Source: Burkholderiales bacterium (GTDB lineage: Bacteria; Pseudomonadota; Gammaproteobacteria; Burkholderiales; Burkholderiaceae_C). From it: a stretch of DNA of 7,607 nt. The DNA lies in the NCBI GenBank assembly GCA_947462175.1, contig CANHOE010000119.1, forward strand, positions 1 through 7,607. The letters are read 5' to 3'. A model generated the notes under the pieces. It did not search any database. It had not been told where the DNA came from and saw only the letters and a program-made list of their open reading frames with translations. Positions 1-6,582 of the stretch are shown in pieces (the first letter of the stretch is position 1; each line of letters opens with the position of its first letter). A program made the translations under genes and the position numbers.

Positions 1-17
1 GCGGCCGCCCTCGCTTC

Positions 18-1292
18 ATGTCCATACTCGTCATTTCACTGTCGCCGCGTCCCCGCCTGCGCAGCCGCCATGCCCATATGGCTACGCCCGGCACATCGGC
101 GGCCGATGTCGAGTTCGATTACCAGCTCAGCAACGACGGCTTCACGCCCATCAACCAGGGGCGCTGTGCGGCGCATCTTTTGCCCAAGGCCGACAGCGTG
201 ATCGCCGTGGTCGGCGAAGGAGACGTCGCCTGGCACCGCATCACCCTGCCGAAAGCCCCGTCGGCACGGCTGCACGCCGCACTCACAGGCGTGCTTGAAG
301 AGGCCTTGCTCGACGATGCCGAGGCCACGCACCTGGCGCTCGCGCCGGGCGCGGTTGCCGGTCAAGCGACGTGGGTCGCAGCGGTCAACCGCAGCTGGTT
401 GCGCGGCGAGTTGGCCGCCCTGGAGCGCCATCGCGTGTTCGTTGACCGTGTCGTTCCATCGGCCTGGCCCGACATCCCCGCGACAGGTCATTTCAGCGAG
501 GAGGGCAGCGGAGCCACGGTGAATGTCAGCGGCACCGCCCGTCAGGACGTGGCACTGACCTGGTCACACGCCGAAGGCGTAGCGATGCTGCGCTTGCAAG
601 GCGGTCTGGCGCGTGCGCTGCTGCCTGCGGAATTGCCCCTCGATGCCCGCTGGACGGCGACGGCCGAAGTGGCGACCGTGGCAGAGCGCTGGCTGGGCTC
701 TCCGGTGACGGTCGTGTCAACCGCAGAGCGCGCCTTGCAGGCCACGCGAACCTTGTGGAATCTTCGTCAGTTCGATCTGGCAGCCCGCCACCGCGGCACC
801 CGCGCCGCACGCGATGTCTGGCGGCGCTGGCTGAGCCCGGGATGGCGACCGGTGCGCTATGGGCTGCTGGCCTTGCTGGCGGTGCAGGTGCTGGGCCTGA
901 ATGTCTGGGCCTGGCACCAGCGTTCCGAACTGAATTCACAACGGCAGACGATGGTCATGCTGCTGCAGACCACCTTCCCGCAGGTCAGCGCAGTACTGGA
1001 TGCACCACTTCAGATGCAGCGCGAAGTGGATGTTCTGCGCGCTGGAGCCGGTCGCCTGTCGGCCACCGATTTCGAGCCAATGCTGCTCGCTGCAGCTGCC
1101 GCCTGGCCCGACGGTCAACCGCCGGTAGACAACCTGCGCTACGAATCGGGCCGGCTCACCCTGGCGGCCACTGGCTGGAGCGACGCCGAGATCGCGCAGT
1201 TCCGCAGCCAGCTGCAGCCAGCGGGATGGCAGGTCGAAGCGAGCGAGGGCCGCATCAGCCTGAGCCGAGCATCCACGGGGACAACACCATGA
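18..1292 (+). CDS. gspL: Type II secretion inner-membrane platform protein GspL
   Basis: GspL is a bitopic inner-membrane protein of the T2SS assembly platform. It recruits the ATPase GspE through its cytoplasmic actin-like domain and pairs with GspM. The 424-residue product has the family layout. A cytoplasmic domain spans about residues 1-255, with a YxLSxDG-like strand near 35-41 and AWHRITLP at 71-78. A basic linker with FDLAARHRG and the WRRWLSPGWRP stretch (268-278) leads to one membrane segment at about 281-299. A periplasmic part follows, with a possible coiled region at 300-345 and a small ferredoxin-like fold at about 348-416. The ATG at 18 gives the usual MSxLxxxLxPR-type beginning, but no ribosome site can be judged because only 17 bases precede it and the frame is open to the edge. 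The stop overlaps the gspM start (ATGA, 1289-1292), implying translational coupling. Identification rests on length, topology, recalled family motifs and the neighbours. Confidence 0.93.
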   Translation: MSILVISLSPRPRLRSRHAHMATPGTSAADVEFDYQLSNDGFTPINQGRCAAHLLPKADSVIAVVGEGDVAWHRITLPKAPSARLHAALTGVLEEALLDDAEATHLALAPGAVAGQATWVAAVNRSWLRGELAALERHRVFVDRVVPSAWPDIPATGHFSEEGSGATVNVSGTARQDVALTWSHAEGVAMLRLQGGLARALLPAELPLDARWTATAEVATVAERWLGSPVTVVSTAERALQATRTLWNLRQFDLAARHRGTRAARDVWRRWLSPGWRPVRYGLLALLAVQVLGLNVWAWHQRSELNSQRQTMVMLLQTTFPQVSAVLDAPLQMQREVDVLRAGAGRLSATDFEPMLLAAAAAWPDGQPPVDNLRYESGRLTLAATGWSDAEIAQFRSQLQPAGWQVEASEGRISLSRASTGTTP

Positions 1293-1840
1293 GTCGCCCT
1301 GTCAGCAACCCAGCCACCGCAGCGAATGGCCGCAGCAGCAGCCTGATGCAGACCGCGTGGATCGCGACGCGCGACACGCTTCAGGCCCGCTGGAGTGCGC
1401 TGGCAGCCCGGGAGCGGACCGGGCTGACCGCCGCCGCGGTGCTCATTGGCGCTTTTCTTCTTTGGAGCGTGGCCATCCAGCCGGCTTGGCGCACGCTGCG
1501 CGAGGCGCCGAGCCGCATCGACCAGCAGGGCACCCAGCTTCAGGTCTTGAGACGGATGGCCGCCGAGGCGACCGAATTGCGCGCGATTGCACCGATCTCA
1601 AGCGCCCAGTCCAGCGCGGCACTCCAAGGAGCCACGGCCCGATTGGCCGGTCGCGCGACGCTGCAGTTGCAAGGTGATCGCGCCACGGTCTCCTTCAACG
1701 GCCTGTCCGGCGATGAATTTCGCGACTGGCTGGCCGAGGTGCGCAGTGCCGCCCGCGCACGCGCCACCGAGGTACAGCTCACGCGCGGTGCGCAGGGTTA
1801 TGCCGGTACGCTGGTGCTGAGTCTGGGCGGTAGCCGATGA
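1289..1840 (+). CDS. gspM: Type II secretion inner-membrane protein GspM
   Basis: GspM is a small bitopic inner-membrane protein that binds and stabilises GspL in the T2SS platform. The 183-residue product has a cytoplasmic N-terminus of about 44 residues, one hydrophobic segment at about 46-63 (TAAAVLIGAFLLWSVAI) and a possible short coiled coil at about 72-98. A C-terminal periplasmic domain (about 108-180) has the alternating strand/helix pattern of the GspM ferredoxin-like fold. The start at 1289 overlaps the gspL stop as ATGA and is preceded by an SD-like GGGGA at 1277-1281. The reading frame is open further upstream inside gspL, but that extension is only a shadow of gspL. The cytoplasmic tail is longer than I expect for GspM. 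An internal ATG at 1346 would shorten it, but the overlap and the SD favour 1289. GspM sequences diverge widely, so the call leans on size, topology and position between gspL and gspN. Confidence 0.89.
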   Translation: MSRPVSNPATAANGRSSSLMQTAWIATRDTLQARWSALAARERTGLTAAAVLIGAFLLWSVAIQPAWRTLREAPSRIDQQGTQLQVLRRMAAEATELRAIAPISSAQSSAALQGATARLAGRATLQLQGDRATVSFNGLSGDEFRDWLAEVRSAARARATEVQLTRGAQGYAGTLVLSLGGSR

Positions 1841-2793
1841 AGCGCTTTTCAGCGAGTCGACTGGGGCTGCCGGTGACGCGGTTGGGCGGTCGTCGTGCAG
1901 CCTTTCAGGACAGCGTGGCCGTCTCGCGCTGGGCAGAATCGACCCACGCGGAGGCAGCCTGGGGACGCGCCCGCGCGGGTGGCATTCGCTGGGCTTGGGC
2001 CGGGGCCATCAGCGGCACGATGGTCGCGCTGATCTGCTTCGCACCGGCCAGCTGGCTGGCCGAGGCGATCTCCGCCGCGACCGCTCAGCGGCTGCTGCTC
2101 TCCGATGCGCGTGGCAGTGTCTGGTCGGGCAGTGCGGTGCTGGTGCTGACCGGCGGGCCAGGCAGCCGCGACGCGGCCGCCCTGCCGGGACGGCTGAACT
2201 GGACGGTACGTCCGCGCGGCTTGGCGCTGGAGACCGTTCTCACACAGACATGCTGCCTGCACGGCGATGTGACCATCGTCTGGGCTCCGCGCTTCAGTGG
2301 CTACACCGTGACGCTGAAACCGCCCACTGGCTGGGTCGGTCAGTGGCCCAGCGCCTGGCTGGCAGGTCTGGGCACACCCTGGAACACCTTGCGCCTTGGC
2401 GGCACCACACAACTGCTGTCGACAGGCCTGACGATCGATTCAGCGCAGGGCCGCTGGCGCCTGACGGGCGGACTCGATATCGAGTTGCTGCACGCGTCGT
2501 CCCGTTTGTCTACGCTGGAGACGCTTGGAAGCTATCGGCTCTCGGTTCAGGGCGAGCCGGCGGACGGCCAGCGCAGCAGTATCGGCAACGGCCTGCCGGC
2601 AGGCGCTGCGACGATCACGCTGTCCACGATGGAGGGGGCTTTGCTGCTGAGTGGCAACGGCACCTGGGGAATGGCCGGACTGCGCTTTCAGGGCGAGGCC
2701 AGCGCTGTCGACCCCGACGACGCTGCGCTCGGCAACCTGCTGAACATCATCGGACGGCGCGACGGCGCGCGGTCCGTCATTTCGATCGGATAG
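1837..2793 (+). CDS. gspN: Type II secretion accessory protein GspN
   Basis: GspN is an accessory inner-membrane protein found in a subset of T2SSs and often dispensable where tested. Its exact role is unsettled. The 318-residue product has an unusually long polar N-terminus (about 1-49), a hydrophobic segment at about 51-70, and then a beta-rich periplasmic domain. Recalled family features are APASWLAEAI (69-78), the LLLSDARGSVWSGSAVLVLTGG-like strand pair (86-107), PGRLNWTVRP (117-126), a vicinal Cys pair at 139-140, and the C-terminal LLNIIGRRDGARSVISIG-like ending (301-318). The start at 1837 overlaps the gspM stop as ATGA, which supports it. The extra N-terminal residues leave open a downstream start (for example the in-frame GTG at 1873), but the ATG at 2020 (Met62) lies inside the membrane segment and is unlikely. 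gspD begins 2 bp after the stop. Confidence 0.87.
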   Translation: MKRFSASRLGLPVTRLGGRRAAFQDSVAVSRWAESTHAEAAWGRARAGGIRWAWAGAISGTMVALICFAPASWLAEAISAATAQRLLLSDARGSVWSGSAVLVLTGGPGSRDAAALPGRLNWTVRPRGLALETVLTQTCCLHGDVTIVWAPRFSGYTVTLKPPTGWVGQWPSAWLAGLGTPWNTLRLGGTTQLLSTGLTIDSAQGRWRLTGGLDIELLHASSRLSTLETLGSYRLSVQGEPADGQRSSIGNGLPAGAATITLSTMEGALLLSGNGTWGMAGLRFQGEASAVDPDDAALGNLLNIIGRRDGARSVISIG

Positions 2794-2795
2794 CC

Positions 2796-5030
2796 ATGAA
2801 TCCTCGTCCCCATACTCTGCTGCCGCGCTGCTGGCACCGACACGCGTCGCGCGTCGGGACCGGCGCAGTCTGCATGCCGTTGACGCTGTCATTGCTGGTA
2901 TCTCCGCTGGCGGCATTTCCAACGGCAGCAGGCGCGCAGGTCGCCACGCCCGAAGTGGTAGCCAGCCGCTTCCGAGGCGATCCGGTGACGCTGAATTTCG
3001 TCAACGCCGACATCGAGGCAGTGTCGCGGGCCATGGCAGCCATCCTGCGCCAGCAGTTCGTCGTCGACCCGCGCGTCAAGGGCACGATGACGCTGTACAG
3101 CGAAAAGGCGCTGGCGCCCCACGAGGCGTACCTGAATTACCTGGCCGCGCTGCGCGGCCAGGGCTATACCGTCGTTGAAGTGGGTGGCCTGTTCAAGGTG
3201 GTGCCCGAAGCCGACGCCAAGCTGCAGTCGGGCACGGTGTCGGTGGGCGACGTCAACCGCCGCGGTGACCAGGTGCTGACGCAGATCTATCGGCTGACGC
3301 ACGAGAACGCCAACAACCTGGTGCCAGTGCTGCGTCCTCTGATCAGCCCCAACAACACCATCAACGCGAACCCGGGCAACAACACGCTGGTCATCACCGA
3401 TTACGCCGACAACCTGCAGCGCATCGGCAAGATCATCGCGGCCATGGACACACCCTCAACGGGCGATGTCGAAGTCATCACCCTCAAGCACGCCGTGGCC
3501 AGCGACATCGCGGTGCTGGTGCAACGGCTGACAGATTCAGCCGGCGGTGCGGCCCCCGGCACCCCAGGCGCCACCGGCGCATCGGTGCTGGTCGATCCAC
3601 GCAGCAATTCGCTGCTGGTGCGCGCGCCGAACCCGGCGCGGCAGGCGGCCGTTCGCGCATTGGTCGACAAGCTCGACCAGCCGGTCCAGGGCGGCAACGC
3701 GGCCGGCAACATCTGGGTGGTCTACCTGAAGAACGCCGATGCGACGAAGCTGGCCGCCGTGCTGCGCGCGGCCTACAGCGGCAATGGCGCCTCCGTTAGC
3801 AGCAGTGCGAGCCCGTCGTCAGGCGGCACACCGTCGACGCAAAGTCTGGTCAACGCCCTCAGCGGCCAGGGCGGCTCCACCCAGGCCACCGCACCGGTGA
3901 CACCGTCGGCGGGTCCATCGACCGGTGGCTTCGTGCAGGCCGATCCGGCCACGAACGCACTCATCATCACCGCACCCGAGCCGATGTATCGCCAGCTGCG
4001 CGCCATGATCGACCAGCTCGATGCGCGGCGCGCGCAGGTGTTCATCGAGACCATGATCGTGGAGGTCAGCGGCGACGACTCGGCCGACTTCGGCTTCCAG
4101 TGGCAGGCGTTGGGCAACGTGAACGGCCGCTACATCGGGGGCCTGGGCACCAACTTCGGCACCGGCGGCGTCAACATCAAGGCCAACGCGGCCGCGACCA
4201 CGGTGACTGGCGCGCTGGCGGGCATCGGGGAAGGCTTCAACATCGGCGTGGTGCGCCAGATCGGCAACAACTACGGCCTGTCCGCAATCGCGCGGGCGCT
4301 GCAATCGCGCGCCGACACCAACATCGTGTCGACACCGAATCTGGTCACGCTGGACAACGAAGAAGCAAAGATCATCGTCGGCAGCAATGTGCCCTTCATC
4401 ACCGGCCAGTACACCAACACCGGCAGCGGCAGCTCGACGGTCAGCCCGTTCCAGACCATCGAGCGCAAGGACGTCGGCATCACACTGCGCATCCGCCCGC
4501 AGATCGGCGAGAACGGCACGGTGCGCATGACGCTTTTCCAGGAGTCCTCGAGCCTGGCTTCTGGCACGGCACCGGGCACGTCGAGCGCTGGCCCGACGAC
4601 CAACAAGCGCTCGATCGAATCGACCGTGGTGGTCGATGACGGGCAGATCATCGTGCTCGGCGGCCTGATCGAGGACACCTTCACGGTGGACAAGTCGCAG
4701 GTGCCGATCCTCGGCGACATCCCGTACCTGGGCGCCCTGTTCCGCAGCGAGTCGCGCACCAAGAAGCGCACCAACCAGATGGTGTTCCTGCGGCCCGTCG
4801 TGATGCGCGACGCCACGGCGTCGAACAGCCTGTCGATCGACCGCTATGAGTTGCTGCGCGGCGAGCAGAAGGACGTGAGGATCCCCTCCAACCTGCTGCT
4901 GCCGCTCAATGGCGTGCCAGTGGTTCCGCCGCTGAAAGCGGTAGAGGACCCAGCTCAGCCGATCTCGCCGCCGTCGAACCGCCCACCGCCGACCGGCCCG
5001 GCATCGAACCTGCCAGCCGGCAGCAACTGA
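2796..5030 (+). CDS. gspD: Type II secretion system secretin GspD
   Basis: GspD forms the multimeric outer-membrane channel through which folded periplasmic proteins leave the cell. The 744-residue product starts with a Sec signal peptide: a basic n-region, a hydrophobic core at about 27-40, and a likely cut after AGA at 47. The domains in order are N0 (about 63-137), N1 (about 159-218), N2 (about 224-294) and N3 (about 304-409). N3 is split by a Ser/Gly/Thr-rich insert at about 328-378. The secretin core (about 412-670) contains VFIETMIVEV (415-424), the gate-region VGSNVPFITG (528-537), DDGQIIVLGGLI (614-625) and the signature VPILGDIPYLGALFRS (636-651). A C-terminal region of about 73 residues ends in a proline-rich tail (708-740). 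The ATG at 2796 lies 2 bp past the gspN stop. The frame stays open to 1995, but that upstream part lies inside gspN and lacks a signal peptide. A second ATG at 2874 (Met27) would remove the basic n-region. The motifs make the call near certain. Confidence 0.98.
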   Translation: MNPRPHTLLPRCWHRHASRVGTGAVCMPLTLSLLVSPLAAFPTAAGAQVATPEVVASRFRGDPVTLNFVNADIEAVSRAMAAILRQQFVVDPRVKGTMTLYSEKALAPHEAYLNYLAALRGQGYTVVEVGGLFKVVPEADAKLQSGTVSVGDVNRRGDQVLTQIYRLTHENANNLVPVLRPLISPNNTINANPGNNTLVITDYADNLQRIGKIIAAMDTPSTGDVEVITLKHAVASDIAVLVQRLTDSAGGAAPGTPGATGASVLVDPRSNSLLVRAPNPARQAAVRALVDKLDQPVQGGNAAGNIWVVYLKNADATKLAAVLRAAYSGNGASVSSSASPSSGGTPSTQSLVNALSGQGGSTQATAPVTPSAGPSTGGFVQADPATNALIITAPEPMYRQLRAMIDQLDARRAQVFIETMIVEVSGDDSADFGFQWQALGNVNGRYIGGLGTNFGTGGVNIKANAAATTVTGALAGIGEGFNIGVVRQIGNNYGLSAIARALQSRADTNIVSTPNLVTLDNEEAKIIVGSNVPFITGQYTNTGSGSSTVSPFQTIERKDVGITLRIRPQIGENGTVRMTLFQESSSLASGTAPGTSSAGPTTNKRSIESTVVVDDGQIIVLGGLIEDTFTVDKSQVPILGDIPYLGALFRSESRTKKRTNQMVFLRPVVMRDATASNSLSIDRYELLRGEQKDVRIPSNLLLPLNGVPVVPPLKAVEDPAQPISPPSNRPPPTGPASNLPAGSN

Positions 5031-5043
5031 GGCGAGACACGCC

Positions 5044-6465
5044 ATGGCCAGCCGCCATCCCCTGCCCTACGCCTATGCGCGGGCGCACACCGTGCTGCTC
5101 GAAGACGAGGGCGATCGCCTGGTGCTGTGGGCGCCTGAGACCGTGTCGCTGTCGGCGCTGGCCGAGGTGCTGCGGCTTTACGACGTGGACGCGCTGGAAC
5201 GCGAAGCTGCAAGCACGCTGGCCAACCGCATTTCGGTCGCCTATGCCGGCAGCGAATCGAGTGCTGCAACCGTGATCGGCGAGGTCGAAAGTGCGGTGGA
5301 CCTGAGCCGGATGATGCAGGAGCTGCCGGCCATCGAGGACCTGCTCGAAGCCTCGAACGATGCGCCGATCATCCGCATGCTGAATGCCCTGCTGACGCAG
5401 GCCGCGAAGGACGGCGCCAGCGACATCCACATCGAACCCTACGAACGCTCGAGCTCGGTGCGCTTTCGCGTCGACGGCACGCTGCGCGAAGTGGTACAGC
5501 CCAACAAGGCGCTGCATGCGGCGCTGATCTCGCGGCTGAAGATCATGGCCGAGCTCGACATCTCCGAGAAGCGCCTGCCGCAGGACGGCCGCATCTCACT
5601 GCGCATCGGCGGCCGTGCGGTCGACGTGCGCGTCAGCACACTGCCGTCGTCGTATGGCGAGCGTGCGGTGCTGCGCTTGCTCGACAAGGGCGAATCGAAG
5701 TTCACGCTCGAAGGCCTGGGCATGAGCGGCGATGTGCTGACCAGCTTCGATCGACTGGTGCAGCAGCCACATGGCATCGTTCTGGTCACCGGACCCACCG
5801 GATCGGGAAAGACGACCACGCTGTATGCCTCGCTAGGCCGCATCGACACCTCCACCACGAACGTGCTGACGGTGGAAGACCCCGTGGAATACGAGCTCGG
5901 CGGCATCGGCCAGACGCAGGTCAACCCGAAGATCGACCTGACCTTCGCGAAGGCCTTGCGCGCGATCCTGCGGCAGGACCCGGACGTGATCATGATCGGC
6001 GAGATCCGCGACTACGAGACCGCCCAGATCGCGATCCAGGCATCGCTGACCGGCCACCTGGTGCTCGCCACGCTGCACACCAACGATGCGCCGAGCGCCG
6101 TCACGCGGCTGACGGACATGGGCGTCGAGCCGTTCCTGCTCAGTTCCAGCCTGCTGGGCGTGCTGGCGCAGCGGCTGGTGCGCAAGCTGTGCGTGCATTG
6201 CAAGAAGGTCGATGCGCAGGGGCGCTATCACCCTGTGGGCTGTGCTGAATGCGGACACAGCGGCTACAAGGGCCGCACCGGTGTCTACGAAATGATGGTC
6301 GCCGACGACAAGGTGCGCTCGCTGATCCACAGCCGCGCCGCCGAATCGCAGCTTTTTGTCGCAGCTGAAGCGGCCGGCCTGCGCTCCATGCGCGAGGACG
6401 GCGAGCGGCTGGTCGCTGAAGGCATCACCTCGCCCGAGGAAGTGATGCGCGTGACAAGGGAATGA
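5044..6465 (+). CDS. gspE: Type II secretion system ATPase GspE
   Basis: GspE is the cytoplasmic hexameric AAA-like ATPase that powers pseudopilus assembly. It docks on the cytoplasmic domain of GspL and acts on GspF. The 473-residue product has an N1E-type GspL-binding domain (about 1-95, opening with LPYAYARAH at 7-15). The N2E domain (about 105-225) includes DIHIEP (127-132) and RLPQDGR (177-183). The C-terminal motor contains Walker A GPTGSGKT (250-257), an Asp-box region VEDPVEYE (277-284), Walker B VIMIGEIRD (315-323), a His box HLVLATLHTND (338-348) and a CxxC pair set (Cys383/386 and Cys400/403). All catalytic motifs look intact. The spacing between the two CxxC pairs is only 13 residues, shorter than the roughly 29 of the classical enzyme. 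A GAGG-type SD at 5029-5032 overlaps the gspD stop, 11 nt before the ATG. PilB and other type IV pilus ATPases are relatives, but the gsp context settles the assignment. Confidence 0.98.
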   Translation: MASRHPLPYAYARAHTVLLEDEGDRLVLWAPETVSLSALAEVLRLYDVDALEREAASTLANRISVAYAGSESSAATVIGEVESAVDLSRMMQELPAIEDLLEASNDAPIIRMLNALLTQAAKDGASDIHIEPYERSSSVRFRVDGTLREVVQPNKALHAALISRLKIMAELDISEKRLPQDGRISLRIGGRAVDVRVSTLPSSYGERAVLRLLDKGESKFTLEGLGMSGDVLTSFDRLVQQPHGIVLVTGPTGSGKTTTLYASLGRIDTSTTNVLTVEDPVEYELGGIGQTQVNPKIDLTFAKALRAILRQDPDVIMIGEIRDYETAQIAIQASLTGHLVLATLHTNDAPSAVTRLTDMGVEPFLLSSSLLGVLAQRLVRKLCVHCKKVDAQGRYHPVGCAECGHSGYKGRTGVYEMMVADDKVRSLIHSRAAESQLFVAAEAAGLRSMREDGERLVAEGITSPEEVMRVTRE

Positions 6466-6500
6466 GCCCCCCAGTCGCTTCGCTCCTGCCCCCAAGGGGC
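6466..6500. repeat. Putative dispersed Burkholderiales intergenic repeat, left part
   Basis: Directly after the gspE stop lies a C-run, then AGTCGCTTCGCTCC (6472-6485), then a short hairpin. The hairpin is GCCCC at 6488-6492 pairing with GGGGC at 6496-6500 around a 3-nt loop. From memory, very similar strings (C-run, AGTCGCTTCGCTCC, C-run, G-run), often abutting stop codons, recur between genes in Comamonadaceae genomes. Only one copy is present here, so the repeat status is inferred and cannot be shown from the window. The element makes the gspE-gspF spacing far larger than any other junction in the cluster. Confidence 0.55.
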
Positions 6501-6502
6501 GC

Positions 6503-6535
6503 CAACCTGGTGGCCGGGGAACCCGTCCACGGTTG
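6503..6535 (+). other. Imperfect 13-bp intergenic hairpin, probable part of the repeat element
   Basis: Reading both arms directly, 6503-6507 (CAACC) pairs with 6531-6535 (GGTTG). After a 2-nt bulge (6508-6509), 6510-6513 (GTGG) pairs with 6527-6530 (CCAC). After one C/T mismatch (6514/6526), 6515-6518 (CGGG) pairs with 6522-6525 (CCCG) around a GAA loop. This gives 13 pairs, 10 of them GC. No T-run follows (the next bases are TTGCTTGATAAG), so it is not a canonical intrinsic terminator. It could slow polymerase, block 3' exonucleases on the gspE end of the message, or simply be the palindromic core of the repeat. Confidence 0.6.
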
Positions 6536-6544
6536 TTGCTTGAT

Positions 6545-6562
6545 AAGCGCCTCGCTGCGCTT
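6545..6562 (+). other. Small hairpin upstream of the gspF start
   Basis: AAGCGC at 6545-6550 pairs with GCGCTT at 6557-6562 around a 6-nt loop. It ends 20 nt before the gspF ATG. No recognisable Shine-Dalgarno sequence lies between the hairpin and the start codon, so the structure may bear on how gspF is translated. Short GC palindromes are common by chance in DNA of this composition. Confidence 0.35.
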
Positions 6563-6582
6563 GCTGATCGGTGCCAGCACGT

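Noticed and set aside
1..8. GCGGCCGC (NotI site) at the left edge, possible cloning junction
   Set aside because: Such 8-mers occur naturally in GC-rich genomes, and no vector-like sequence accompanies it. It cannot be judged from 17 flanking bases.
755..1288. An N-terminal extension of GspM into gspL
   Set aside because: The extra 178 codons are an out-of-frame shadow of gspL. The ATGA start at 1289 has an SD-like GGGGA upstream and yields a normal-sized GspM.
1849..2412. A 187-codon antisense open frame within gspN
   Set aside because: No protein-like pattern, and it overlaps gspN, which has recognisable family motifs. It is a composition artefact.
1995..2795. A 267-codon N-terminal extension of GspD in its own frame
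   Set aside because: It overlaps gspN in another frame and reads as Arg/Gly/Ala-rich noise. The ATG at 2796 gives a proper signal peptide directly after the gspN stop.
3819..5045. A 408-codon open frame on the minus strand, antisense to gspD
   Set aside because: Same pattern: Arg/Ala/His/Asp-rich, no recognisable motif, entirely covered by the well-supported secretin gene.
6488..6535. Rho-independent terminator after gspE
   Set aside because: The hairpins are GC-rich but no T-run follows either one, and the next gene is a functionally linked gsp gene on the same strand.
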